Below are positions 1 to 8,055 of a stretch of 54,169 nucleotides of DNA, piece after piece. The stretch comes from Acidimicrobiaceae bacterium (GTDB lineage: Bacteria > Actinomycetota > Acidimicrobiia > Acidimicrobiales > Aldehydirespiratoraceae): NCBI GenBank assembly GCA_028819505.1, contig JAPPLH010000066.1, positions 31,060-85,228 of the forward strand, in the 5' to 3' direction. How positions within the stretch are numbered: position 1 is the stretch's first letter; each line of letters starts with the position of its first letter. The position numbers and the translations under genes are program-made. The notes under the pieces are model-generated. The model was not told the origin of the DNA. It worked only from the letters and a program-made list of their open reading frames with translations, and made no database searches.

Positions 1-2
1 CC

Positions 3-41
3 CAGGAGGCCTTCATCTCGGCCCTCACGCTGGACGGGTAG
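3..41 (+). CDS. C-terminal end of an upstream gene (partial)
   Basis: An open frame enters from the left edge and ends at a TAG at 39-41, giving QEAFISALTLDG as the last twelve residues. This is too short to identify. In many actinobacteria the gene before hrcA is hemW, so that is a guess from gene order only. The same ending recurs at 104-130 as ISALALDG followed by TAG, so the gene terminus has been duplicated between this stop and hrcA. Confidence 0.45.
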   Translation, partial: QEAFISALTLDG

Positions 42-130
42 CATCTCGGCCCTCGTGCAGGGGCTGCCGGGCATCTCGGGCCCTCGTGCAGGGGCTGCCG
101 GGCATCTCGGCCCTCGCGTTGGACGGGTAG
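14..130 (+). repeat. Four imperfect 28-31 base tandem repeats upstream of hrcA
   Basis: Four units begin with CATCTCGGGCCCTC or CATCTCGGCCCTC at 14, 42, 72 and 103. The first and last units share the tail GGACGGGTAG; the two middle units share GGGGCTGCCGGG. The outer units contain the final codons and stop of the upstream gene, so the array arose by duplication of a gene end and now fills the whole spacer before the hrcA start. No CIRCE inverted repeat is present in it. Confidence 0.75.
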
Positions 131-141
131 CATCTTCACCC

Positions 142-1134
142 ATGCTCGACGACCGCAAGGCCGCCATCCTCTACACCGTCGTTCAGGAGTACATCCGCAC
201 CGCCCAGCCGGTCGGTTCGGGCCGCGTGGCGCGCTCGCAGGGCATCGACGCTTCGCCGGCCACGGTGCGGAGCGATATGGCCGCGCTGTCCGACCAGCAG
301 TACCTGGTCCAGCCCCACACCAGCGCCGGACGGGTGCCCACCGCCAAGGGCTACCGCTTCTTCGTCGACCAGTGGCGCCGGCGCTCGCCTTCGCCCACCC
401 TCGATCCCGCCGACCGCCTCCAGGTCAACGACTTCTTCTCGGTCTCCCACGGCGGGTTCGAGTCGATCCTCAGCGACACCACCGGGCTGCTGTCGGATCT
501 CACCGACTGGACCGCGGTGGTGGTCGCGCCCAGCCCCGCGGCGGCCACCGTGCGCTCGGCCCAGTTGGTGGAACTGTCGGCCGGCACGGTCATGGTGGTG
601 GCGGTCATGTCCAACGGCGTGATCGAGAAGCGCACCCTCGACGTGCCCTCCGACACCTCGCCGGAGGTGGTGGCCGACGCGTCGGGGCGGCTGGCCCGCC
701 GGGTGGTGGGCCGGACCCTGGCCGACATCGACGACTGCGATCAGCCCGACGACAGGCTGCTGGCCGCGGCCATCGCCGCGCTGCGGGAGGCCCGCGCCCA
801 CCACGAGGTGTTCGTGGGCGGCACGTCCAAGCTGGCCGCCGCCTTCGACGCGGTGGAGCATCTCCGCGAGGTGCTGGGCCTGCTGGAGCAGCAGCTGGCA
901 GTGGTGACGCTGATGCGCAGGGTGATCGACGGGGGCCGCAGGGTGGCCATCGGCGAGGAGACCGGCATGCCCTCGCTGGCCGAGTGCTCGCTCGTGCTGG
1001 CCCCTTACAGCACCGGGGGCGCCGGCGGCGGGACGATCGGCGTCATCGGACCCACCCGGATGGACTACCCGCAGGCGCTGTCGGCAGTGGCGGCGGTGAG
1101 CCGGCGCCTCGGCCCGGCCCTGAACGAGGTCTGA
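142..1134 (+). CDS. hrcA: Heat-inducible transcription repressor HrcA
   Basis: HrcA is the DNA-binding repressor of class I heat-shock genes (groESL, dnaK regions), acting in the cytoplasm at CIRCE operators. The 330-residue product starts MLDDRKAAILYTVVQEYI and has the family's N-terminal winged helix, including the typical ASPATVRSDMAAL recognition helix and the TSAGRVPTAKGYRFFVD segment, followed by the GAF-like inserted dimerisation domain and a C-terminal GGGTIGVIGPTRMDYPQAL motif. An in-frame ATG at 55 would add 29 residues of repeat-derived sequence, so ATG 142 is preferred. It is followed by dnaJ and rsmE, the usual actinobacterial order. No CIRCE site is visible before this gene, so autoregulation through CIRCE is not supported here. 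Confidence 0.95.
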   Translation: MLDDRKAAILYTVVQEYIRTAQPVGSGRVARSQGIDASPATVRSDMAALSDQQYLVQPHTSAGRVPTAKGYRFFVDQWRRRSPSPTLDPADRLQVNDFFSVSHGGFESILSDTTGLLSDLTDWTAVVVAPSPAAATVRSAQLVELSAGTVMVVAVMSNGVIEKRTLDVPSDTSPEVVADASGRLARRVVGRTLADIDDCDQPDDRLLAAAIAALREARAHHEVFVGGTSKLAAAFDAVEHLREVLGLLEQQLAVVTLMRRVIDGGRRVAIGEETGMPSLAECSLVLAPYSTGGAGGGTIGVIGPTRMDYPQALSAVAAVSRRLGPALNEV

Positions 1135-1252
1135 GATGGCCGGTCGCTGGGAGCCGCGGCCGGCTCTGAGCGAGCATGGGGTCGAACTCCGCGAGTGCAA
1201 CGAGCACGTTGAACGTGTCCGGCTCGCGTCCCAGAAGACCTAGCTGCTGTAG

Positions 1253-2368
1253 ATGGCCGACCACTACGAGACGCTGGGGGTGGAGCGCGGCGCCACCGAC
1301 GAGGAGCTCAAGCGGGCCTACCGCAAGATGGCCCGCCAGTACCATCCCGACGCCAATCCCGACGATCCGACCGCAGAGGGCCGCTTCAAGGAGGTGAGGG
1401 CGGCCTACGAGGTGCTGTCGGATCCGGAGCGGCGCTCGCTGTATGACCGCTTCGGCACCGACGACGTCAGGGCGGCCGGCATGGCCGACCCGTTCAGCGG
1501 CGGCCTGGGCAGCATCTTCGACGCGTTCTTCGGCGGCGACTCGCCCTTCGGAGGCTTCGGCTCGGCGCGCCCTCAGGGCCCGCCGCCCGGCGAGGACCTG
1601 GAGGCCCACGTCGACCTCGATCTTCACGATGTGGTGTTCGGCGCCGAGCGGGAGGTGACGGTGCGCACCGCGGTGCGCTGCGAGTCGTGCGACGGCAGCG
1701 GCGCCGAGGCGGGCACCTCGCCGGTGAGGTGCTCCCAGTGCGGCGGCTCGGGGCAGGTCCGCAGGGTGCGCCAGTCGATGCTCGGCCAGATGGTCACCGC
1801 CGCGCCCTGCGACCTCTGCGGGGGTCTGGGCGAGATGATCGAGCAGGTGTGCGGCGACTGCGAGGGGCACGGCCGCAAGCTGGAGCAGCGCACCTACAGC
1901 GTGCAGGTGCCGGTGGGGGTGGACGACGGCACGACGCTGCGGTTGAGCGGCAGGGGAGCGGCCGGTCCCCGCGGCGGCGCCCACGGCGACCTCTACGTGC
2001 ACACCAGGGTCCGTCCCCATCCGCGGTTCCACCGCAACGGCAGCGACCTGGTCCACGAGTTGCACGTGCCGTTCACCCAGGCGGCGCTGGGGGCCCGGCT
2101 GGAGTACGAGACCCTCGACGGCGCCGAGAGCATCGTGGTCCCCAAGGGGACCGAGACGGGCGCGGTGGTGCGGCTGAGGGGCCGCGGCGTGCCCCACGTT
2201 CGCAGCCGGGGCCGCGGCGATCTGCTCGTGCAGCTGGTGGTGGACGTGCCCGACGATCTCACCGGCGAGCAGGAGGATCTGGTGCGCCGGCTGGCCGAGT
2301 TGCGGGGCGAGGAGGTCGCCGCGCCGAGCGAGGGCCTGCTGGGCCGGATCCGCACCGCGTTCCGGTGA
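1253..2368 (+). CDS. dnaJ: Chaperone DnaJ (type I Hsp40)
   Basis: Co-chaperone that delivers unfolded clients to DnaK and stimulates its ATPase. The 371-residue protein has the complete type I layout: J domain at residues 1-70 with the HPD tripeptide (QYHPDANPDD), a G/F-rich linker (FSGGLGSIFDAFFGGD), four CxxCxGxG-type zinc motifs (CESCDGSG, CSQCGGSG, CDLCGGLG, CGDCEGHG) and the two C-terminal substrate-binding barrels. It lies 118 bases after hrcA. That spacer contains a small CACGTTGAACGTG dyad near 1206-1218 but no strong ribosome binding site directly before the ATG. Many actinobacteria carry a second dnaJ beside dnaK-grpE; the hrcA-linked copy is conventionally DnaJ2. Confidence 0.96.
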   Translation: MADHYETLGVERGATDEELKRAYRKMARQYHPDANPDDPTAEGRFKEVRAAYEVLSDPERRSLYDRFGTDDVRAAGMADPFSGGLGSIFDAFFGGDSPFGGFGSARPQGPPPGEDLEAHVDLDLHDVVFGAEREVTVRTAVRCESCDGSGAEAGTSPVRCSQCGGSGQVRRVRQSMLGQMVTAAPCDLCGGLGEMIEQVCGDCEGHGRKLEQRTYSVQVPVGVDDGTTLRLSGRGAAGPRGGAHGDLYVHTRVRPHPRFHRNGSDLVHELHVPFTQAALGARLEYETLDGAESIVVPKGTETGAVVRLRGRGVPHVRSRGRGDLLVQLVVDVPDDLTGEQEDLVRRLAELRGEEVAAPSEGLLGRIRTAFR

Positions 2369-2471
2369 GCCGCACGCCTGCGTGGCGCTCGGGCCGGACT
2401 CGTGGAGTGACTCCACAAGAGGCACCCGACGACTCGGGGGCGGGTGTGGCGGCGCCGGTGGCGGCGGCCGG

Positions 2472-3191
2472 GTGAGCGGCCCGGAGCCGGCCGCTGGCGA
2501 CGCCCGGTCGGGCCCGCATGTGCTGGTCTCCGACGTGGATGCGCCGGTGCTGGCCGGCGACGACCGCCATCACCTCGAGCGGGTCCTGCGCCTGCGCCCC
2601 GGCGACCCTCTGACCGTCGGCGACGGAGCCGGCCGGTGGCGGCCGTGCCGCTTCTCCGGCGGGGTCGAGCCGGTCGGCGGGGTTGTGGCGGTGGCTGCCC
2701 CGAGGCCGGTGCTTGCTGTCGGCTTCGCGGTGCTGAAGGGCGGGCGCTCCGAGACGGTCGTGCAGAAGCTCACCGAGTTGGGGGTGGACCGGATCGTGCC
2801 GTTCGTGGCCGCTCGGTCGGTGGTGCGCTGGGACGGGGTCAAGTCGGCCCGGCGCCTGCAGCGGTGGCGGCGGGTGGCTCGCGAGGCGGTGATGCAGTGC
2901 CGCCGTCTGTGGCTGCCGGAGGTCGAGCCGGTGCGTGACTTCGGTGCGCTCGACCTGGGCGGGGCTGTGCTGGCGCTGTCAGCCGGTAGGCGACTGAGGG
3001 CGGATGAGAACTTCGTGCTGATCGGTCCCGAGGGCGGATGGACGGAGGCGGAGACGGCCGCGGTGCCGCGCCATGTGGTTCTCGGCCCGCACATCATGCG
3101 AGCCGAGACGGCGGCCATCGCTGCGGCGGCCGTGCTGGCCGCCCGCCGCAGCGGCCACCTGCCCGGGGCGGGGACTGTCAGCGGGGGTTGA
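2472..3191 (+). CDS. rsmE: 16S rRNA (uracil-1498-N3)-methyltransferase RsmE
   Basis: RsmE methylates N3 of U1498 in 16S rRNA of the 30S subunit using S-adenosylmethionine. The 239-residue product shows an N-terminal PUA-like RNA-binding domain (DDRHHLERVLRLRPGD) and a C-terminal SPOUT knot with the hallmarks KGGRSETVVQKLTELGVDRI and LIGPEGGWTEAE. The GTG at 2472 is chosen because the frame upstream to 2382 is glycine-rich filler and family members begin close to the PUA domain. It follows dnaJ by about 100 bases in the same direction, the standard hrcA-dnaJ-rsmE arrangement. Confidence 0.92.
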   Translation: MSGPEPAAGDARSGPHVLVSDVDAPVLAGDDRHHLERVLRLRPGDPLTVGDGAGRWRPCRFSGGVEPVGGVVAVAAPRPVLAVGFAVLKGGRSETVVQKLTELGVDRIVPFVAARSVVRWDGVKSARRLQRWRRVAREAVMQCRRLWLPEVEPVRDFGALDLGGAVLALSAGRRLRADENFVLIGPEGGWTEAETAAVPRHVVLGPHIMRAETAAIAAAAVLAARRSGHLPGAGTVSGG

Positions 3192-3207
3192 TGCCGCCGA
3201 CCTCGCC

Positions 3208-3334
3208 CGGTGCGTCGTCTGCGTCGTCTGTGTTCGCCGGTGCGTCGTCTGGGTCGTCCGCGTCGTCTGTTGCTCGCCGGTGCGTCGTCTGCGTCGTCTG
3301 GGTCGTCTGTGTTCAGCGGTGTGTCGTCTGCGTC
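3208..3334. repeat. GC-rich minisatellite, about 3.5 units of 30-40 bases
   Basis: Units starting CGGTGCGTCGTCTG occur at 3208, 3238, 3278 and 3317 (last with one change), each padded with further GTCGTCTG blocks. The array separates the convergent ends of rsmE (plus) and the small secreted-protein gene (minus). The last codons of that small gene (TQTTHR) are made from the repeat itself, so slippage here changes its C-terminus. Confidence 0.75.
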
Positions 3335-3588
3335 GGGGGCGTGGCTGTCGGGGTCGGGACGGCGCCGATGTCGCTGATCTTGAACCCGGTCGCCGGCGCG
3401 GGGCCGATCTCAGTGATCGCGTAGGGGGCGGCGCCGGACGAGGCCGATGCTGTGCCGGCGGCGGCGGTCGCTGCCAGCAGGGCCGCCAGCCAGGCGCCGG
3501 CCAGCAGCCGGCGCAGGCCTGCCGGGATGATCCTGGGGCCCGAGGCCGGGCGTCCTGCCGCGCGTGCTGCGCCGGTGGAGTCGGTCAT
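3313..3588 (-). CDS. Small secreted or membrane-anchored protein of unknown function
   Basis: A 91-residue product beginning MTDSTGAARAAG. A basic stretch followed by a hydrophobic core (AGAWLAALLAATAAAGTASA, about residues 30-49) looks like a signal peptide or single membrane anchor. The remaining 40 residues are Pro/Thr-rich (PTPTATPPTQTTHR). Its ATG overlaps the TGA of the upstream pseudokinase gene by the ATGA arrangement, so the two are almost certainly co-transcribed and translationally coupled. No family is recognised. The C-terminus runs into the minisatellite and may vary between strains. Confidence 0.55.
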   Translation of the reverse strand: MTDSTGAARAAGRPASGPRIIPAGLRRLLAGAWLAALLAATAAAGTASASSGAAPYAITEIGPAPATGFKISDIGAVPTPTATPPTQTTHR

Positions 3589-4871
3589 GACGACTCGCCG
3601 GGGTTGAGGAGCTTGGAGCCTGCTGTGGTGTAGACCCTCAGCAGATCGCACCGGCCGTGGGCGACCGCGTCGGCGCCGGTAGGGGAGTCCACGCTCCAGC
3701 GCTCCGGCAGCGAGATGGTCTCGCCCGGGTCCGGCCAGGCGTCGAACAGCACGACCCCGCCGGTGCTGGGACGTACGATCGCCGCGGTGGCCTGCCCGTC
3801 GCAGTCCCAGTCGCCGACCTCCACGAAGTCGCCGGTGGCGCCTATGGCGTAGCGGCGCCCGCCGTGCTCGACGACGGCGGCCGCCTCCCGCACCGACACG
3901 GCGGTCCGACCCGGTCCGGCGGTCGGGCCTGGCAGGCCTGCCGGGCCGGGAACCGGCTCGGTGATCGGGTCTGGCAGGGCGACCGGGCCCGGCTCGGCGA
4001 CCGGGCCAGGATCGGTGACCGGGTTCCGCCCCCGGGGCGGCCCGGACTCGGCGGGACGGCTCGTTCCGTCGACCGGGTCGTGCCCCTCGGTCCGTTGTCG
4101 ACTCGCGCCGGCGACCTCGCCAGGGGCCTCGTCCTGTGCCGGTGCCGGGTCCGGCAGGGGTGGCTCCGGGTCTCCGCCACGGGCCCCGATCACGAAGGCC
4201 GCGCAGACTGCGGCCGCTGCCGCGGCGGCCCTGAGGAGCAGCTTGGGCCGGCAGAGCCGCCTGACGCCATCGAGGACGCCACCGCCCGCGACCCGGACCG
4301 GCGCGGCTCGGGCCGGTCGCCTGGTCGCGAGCGTGTCGAGCCGCCGGGACAGTTCGCGGGCGCTGAGCGTTCCAGTCCGAGCCGCGTCGGCCAGTGAGAA
4401 CAGCTTCCCGGCGAGTGCTCCCCTGCCCAGCGCCGGGTCGTGGCAGAGGTCGGCCAGCGCGGCCAGGTCGGCGTCGCGGTTCTCGGGGGTGGCGTCGGCC
4501 GCCGAGGCCAGACCGCACAGCACGGGGAGATCGTTCTCGCCGTGCAGGATGTGGGGCGGGGTGAGCTGGAGGTGGGCGACGCCCAGCTGGTGGAGGTCGG
4601 CCACCACCGCGGCCAGGGCGGCCATACCCGCGGCCCGTTCGGCCGGGTCGGTCAGCGGCCGGGAGGCCCAGGTGTCGGAGTTGACGAACTCGGTGTGGAG
4701 CGCCCGGCCGCCGTCCGCGGTGTCGACGAGGTCGACGAACCGCACCAGGCCCGGATGGTCCAGTCGCTTCAGAAGATCCGCCTCCCGCTGGATCTCTGCG
4801 GCCCGTTCCACCGGGACCTGCTTGACCGCGATCAGCCCCCGCTCGGACCGGCTGACCGTCACCGCGGCCAC
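3585..4871 (-). CDS. Membrane-anchored protein kinase-like protein, predicted pseudokinase
   Basis: The 428-residue product has a Ser/Thr-kinase-like fold. Residues 10-45 contain the AVK lysine (K17) and a plausible C-helix glutamate (E30). The catalytic loop reads HLQLTPPHIL instead of HRDLKxxNIL (Q102 for Asp, H107 for Asn), and the metal-binding DFG is replaced by LCG at 118-120. A transmembrane helix follows at 211-230, then a Pro-rich linker and an outer domain with GDWDCDGQATAAIVRPSTG, resembling FG-GAP/VCBS repeats. The loss of both catalytic aspartates argues for a signalling scaffold rather than an active kinase. The GTG start is the only standard start in this frame, and the glycine-rich loop seems short. 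In a neighbouring frame, ATG 4930 begins MIEGLLRDYDTEVGRDWGG, so a frameshift near 4875 may have removed the true N-terminus. Confidence 0.75.
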   Translation of the reverse strand: MAAVTVSRSERGLIAVKQVPVERAAEIQREADLLKRLDHPGLVRFVDLVDTADGGRALHTEFVNSDTWASRPLTDPAERAAGMAALAAVVADLHQLGVAHLQLTPPHILHGENDLPVLCGLASAADATPENRDADLAALADLCHDPALGRGALAGKLFSLADAARTGTLSARELSRRLDTLATRRPARAAPVRVAGGGVLDGVRRLCRPKLLLRAAAAAAAVCAAFVIGARGGDPEPPLPDPAPAQDEAPGEVAGASRQRTEGHDPVDGTSRPAESGPPRGRNPVTDPGPVAEPGPVALPDPITEPVPGPAGLPGPTAGPGRTAVSVREAAAVVEHGGRRYAIGATGDFVEVGDWDCDGQATAAIVRPSTGGVVLFDAWPDPGETISLPERWSVDSPTGADAVAHGRCDLLRVYTTAGSKLLNPGESS

Positions 4872-5034
4872 GGCCCGCCCCAGTCTCTCCCGACTTCCGT
4901 GTCGTAGTCCCGCAGTAGACCTTCAATCATGCACATAGCAGTAAAATACACGACATGGAACGATGTTGCAACTGAGGTGCTGCGAAATGTGGTGACGGCA
5001 CTGCTGGGCCGGGCCCGGCCGGTAGCCTTGGACG

Positions 5035-6450
5035 GTGGCCGGACCGCAGATCGTGGCTGTCGCGTCGGGATCTCCGGCCGAGCGGGCGGGGCTGAGGCCC
5101 GGAGACGAGGTCGCGGCCATCGCCGGGGAGGCGCCCCGCGACGTGATCCGCTGGCAGCTTCTGAGCGACGGGGCCGAGGTCCCCCTCGAAGTGCGGCGCG
5201 GCGGCGGGAGATTCACCGTCGTGGTGGCCAAGCAGGAGGGCGAGCCTCTCGGAGCGGAGGTCGACTCGGCCGTGTTCGACGGGGTGCAGACCTGCGACAA
5301 CCACTGCGAGTTCTGCTTCGTGCACCAGATGCCGCGGGGCATGCGCCGCTCGCTGTACCTCAAGGACGACGACTACCGGCTGTCGTTCCTCTACGGGAAC
5401 TTCACCACCCTCACCCGGTTCACCGAGCTCGACTACGAGCGGGTGGTGACCGAGCGGCTGTCGCCGCTGTACGTGTCGATCCACTCCACCGACCCCGACG
5501 TGCGGGCCGCGATCCTCCAGAACCGCCGCGGCGCGGTGTCGCTGCGCTGGCTGCGGCTCCTGCTCGACGCCGGCATCGAGGTTCACGGCCAGGTGGTGGT
5601 GTGCCCCGGGGTCAACGACGGCGACGTGCTGGCCGACACCCTCGCGGGCGTGCTCGACCGCTTCCCGGAGCTGCGAACGCTGTGCGTGGTGCCCCTAGGG
5701 CTGTCGAGGTTCAACCGCCAGCCGAGGATGCGGCGCCACACCCGGGCCGAGGCGGCCGCCGTCGTCGACCTCGTAGAGGGCTGGCAGGCCGTGTTCCTGC
5801 GGCTGCTCGGTCGCCGCCTGGCTTTCGTGGCCGACGAGTACTACCTCATGTGCGGGCGCAGCTTCCCGGCCGCGGAGCACTACGAGGGCTTCGACATGCA
5901 CGAGGACGGCATCGGCATGGCCCGAGCCTTCGAGATCGAGTTCTCGGAGGTGGGCCACGCGCCCACCCCGCCGCGTCCGGGCTTCTTCGCCTGGGTGGAC
6001 GGCGCGCCGGCCGACGGCTACCGCGCTCCCCGCCAGGGCTCGCCCGCCGAGGTGGTGGCCGGTCCGGGCGGCTCGCCCGTGCAGGTGTCGCTCGGTCCGC
6101 GCCGCGCCGGCCGGACCGCGCCCGTGGCGGTGCTCACCGGCACCCTGGGCGCGGCGGTGGTGTCGCCGCTGGTGGAGTCGCTGGGCCGCAGCGACGCGCG
6201 CGTGGTACCGGTCGAGAACCGCTTCTTCGGCGGCAACATCGGCGTGACCGGGCTGATGGTGGGCGAGGACGCGGCCCGGGCCCTGGCCGGCGAGCCCGAG
6301 GGCCACCGCTACCTGCTGCCCGACGTGTGCCTCAGCCGGGGCCGCTTCCTCGACGGGATGACCACGCAGGAGCTTCCCCGCCCGGTGGAGGTGGTCGCCA
6401 CCCACGGGCGGGCGCTGCGACAGGCGCTGGACCAGAGGCCGAGCGGGTAG
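5035..6450 (+). CDS. PDZ-containing radical SAM protein, DUF512 family
   Basis: A 471-residue member of the DUF512 radical SAM family, whose reaction is not known. Residues 1-60 form a PDZ-like domain (SPAERAGLRPGDEVAAIAG). The radical SAM cluster motif is C87-x3-C91-x2-C94 (TCDNHCEFCF), followed by LYGNFTTLTR and the DUF512 C-terminal half with FFGGNIGVTGLMVG. In Gram-positive genomes this gene is commonly a neighbour of der, as here, which suggests a link to ribosome assembly or translation. The GTG start lies 6 bases after a TAGCCT -10-like hexamer at 5023-5028 with no ribosome binding site between, so the message is probably leaderless. Confidence 0.88.
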   Translation: MAGPQIVAVASGSPAERAGLRPGDEVAAIAGEAPRDVIRWQLLSDGAEVPLEVRRGGGRFTVVVAKQEGEPLGAEVDSAVFDGVQTCDNHCEFCFVHQMPRGMRRSLYLKDDDYRLSFLYGNFTTLTRFTELDYERVVTERLSPLYVSIHSTDPDVRAAILQNRRGAVSLRWLRLLLDAGIEVHGQVVVCPGVNDGDVLADTLAGVLDRFPELRTLCVVPLGLSRFNRQPRMRRHTRAEAAAVVDLVEGWQAVFLRLLGRRLAFVADEYYLMCGRSFPAAEHYEGFDMHEDGIGMARAFEIEFSEVGHAPTPPRPGFFAWVDGAPADGYRAPRQGSPAEVVAGPGGSPVQVSLGPRRAGRTAPVAVLTGTLGAAVVSPLVESLGRSDARVVPVENRFFGGNIGVTGLMVGEDAARALAGEPEGHRYLLPDVCLSRGRFLDGMTTQELPRPVEVVATHGRALRQALDQRPSG

Positions 6451-6572
6451 GGGCCAGTGGGGAGGAGTGCGGCGGGGCGCCCGGCGAGGCCGTGGCCCGA
6501 GCGGCCCGCGAGCGAAGCGAACAGGAGCGGGGAACACGGCGCCGGGGCGCGGGCCGGCGCCGTCCGCCGGAG

Positions 6573-7931
6573 ATGTCCGGCGCCGTCGTGAACCCGGTGG
6601 TGGCCGTGGTCGGCCGGCCCAACGTCGGCAAGTCGACGCTGGTGAACCGCATCCTGGGTCGCCGCGAGGCGATCGTCGAGGAGCGCCCCGGCGTCACACG
6701 GGACCGCAAGGCGGTCGACGCCGAGTGGCAGGGCCGCTGCTTCACGCTGCTCGACACGGGCGGCTGGAGCGCCTCCCGCGACGACCTCGACGCCAAGGTC
6801 AGCGCCCAGGCGGAGCGGGCGGTGCGCGAGGCCGACGCGGTGCTGTTCGTGGTGGACGCGTCGGTGGGGCCGACCGCCGACGACGAGCAGGTCGCCCGGG
6901 TGCTGCACTCCGCCGACGTGCCGGTGATGGTGGTGGCCAACAAGGTCGACCACGCGGCGCAGGCCGATTCGGTGTGGGAACTGCTGGGGCTCGGTCTCGG
7001 CACGCCCCACCAGGTCAGCGCGCTGCACGGCCGCGGCACCGGCGACCTGCTGGAGGAGCTAGTCGCCCGCCTCGACGCGGCCGGTGCCTCGACCGCGCCG
7101 GACGCGCCGCCCGGACCGGCCGCCGACCCGGCCGGCGGGGGCCTGGCGGCCGCTGCGGCCGAGGCGTTCTCGGTGGTGCTGGTGGGCCGGCCCAACGCCG
7201 GGAAGTCGACGCTGTTCAACCGGCTGACAGGCGAGGACCGCGCCGTCGTGCACGACCTGCCGGGCACCACCCGCGACGCCATCGACACTCTCGTCGAGAC
7301 CGACGAGGGACCGGTCCGGTTCATCGACACCGCCGGGATGCGCCGCCGGGCCCGGATCGACTCCGGCACCGAGTACTACTCGCTGGTGAGGGCCCTGCGG
7401 GCGGTCGACACCGCGGACGTGGCCCTGCTGGTGATCGACTCGTCGGTGGGTGTGACCCATCAGGACCAGCGCCTGGCCGAGCGGGTCGACGCCGCGGGCT
7501 GCCCGGTCGTGATCCTGCTCAACAAGTGGGATCTGGCCGACACCGGGACCCGCCTCGACCTGGGCCGCGACGTCCAGGACCGGCTGGGCTTCCTGGGCGA
7601 CCCGCCGGTGCTGCGCATCAGCGCCCTCAGCGGCAAGGGCGTGTCCCGGCTGTGGCCGTCGCTGAGCGCGGCGGTGGCCGGGTACCGCACCCGCATCCCC
7701 ACCAGGAGGGTCAACGACGCGGTGCGGGCCGCCCAGAGCGCCCAGCCCGCGCCGGCGGGGGCCCGCATCCTGTACGCCACGCAGGTGGCCACCGACCCGC
7801 CGACGTTCACGCTGTTCGCCAACCGCGCCCTGCCCCGCACGTACCTGCGCTACATCGAGCGCAGGCTGCGCGAGAGCTTCGACCTGGGCGCCACCGCGCT
7901 GAAGTTCCGGGTCCGCCGCCGCGACGAGTAG
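6573..7931 (+). CDS. der: Ribosome assembly GTPase Der (EngA)
   Basis: Der is the tandem-domain GTPase required for 50S subunit maturation. The 452-residue protein has two complete G domains: P-loop GRPNVGKS at residues 14-21 with DTGG and NKVD motifs, and GRPNAGKS near residue 206 with DTAG and NKWD motifs. These are followed by the KH-like RNA-binding C-terminal domain ending FRVRRRDE. The frame is open far upstream, but the segment before 6573 is an Arg/Gly/Ala-rich readthrough. ATG 6573 puts the first G domain ten residues from the start, as in other Der proteins. It follows the DUF512 gene by about 120 bases. Confidence 0.95.
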   Translation: MSGAVVNPVVAVVGRPNVGKSTLVNRILGRREAIVEERPGVTRDRKAVDAEWQGRCFTLLDTGGWSASRDDLDAKVSAQAERAVREADAVLFVVDASVGPTADDEQVARVLHSADVPVMVVANKVDHAAQADSVWELLGLGLGTPHQVSALHGRGTGDLLEELVARLDAAGASTAPDAPPGPAADPAGGGLAAAAAEAFSVVLVGRPNAGKSTLFNRLTGEDRAVVHDLPGTTRDAIDTLVETDEGPVRFIDTAGMRRRARIDSGTEYYSLVRALRAVDTADVALLVIDSSVGVTHQDQRLAERVDAAGCPVVILLNKWDLADTGTRLDLGRDVQDRLGFLGDPPVLRISALSGKGVSRLWPSLSAAVAGYRTRIPTRRVNDAVRAAQSAQPAPAGARILYATQVATDPPTFTLFANRALPRTYLRYIERRLRESFDLGATALKFRVRRRDE

Positions 7932-8055
7932 CCCGCCGTCCGGGGCCGGTCGGCGGCCCGGGCGGAGTCCTGAGCGGGTTCCGCACCCCTGGCGTCGCTC
8001 CGAGGCGGTACGATGGGAGCGGCAGTGGGCCACGAGACCGAGGGGAGGGGCGCCC

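Noticed and set aside
1-141. CIRCE operator or CRISPR-like repeats before hrcA
   Set aside because: No TTAGCACTC/GAGTGCTAA arms are present, and the repeats are contiguous without unique spacers, derived from a gene end.
1043-2425. Minus-strand open frame of 460 codons opposite dnaJ
   Set aside because: His/Ala/Arg-rich shadow of the GC-rich dnaJ gene, with no domain and a textbook gene on the other strand.
4929-6572. N-terminal extension of the Der frame by 548 codons
   Set aside because: The extension is the +1 shadow of the DUF512 gene (Arg/Gly/Ala-rich); Der needs only the part from 6573.
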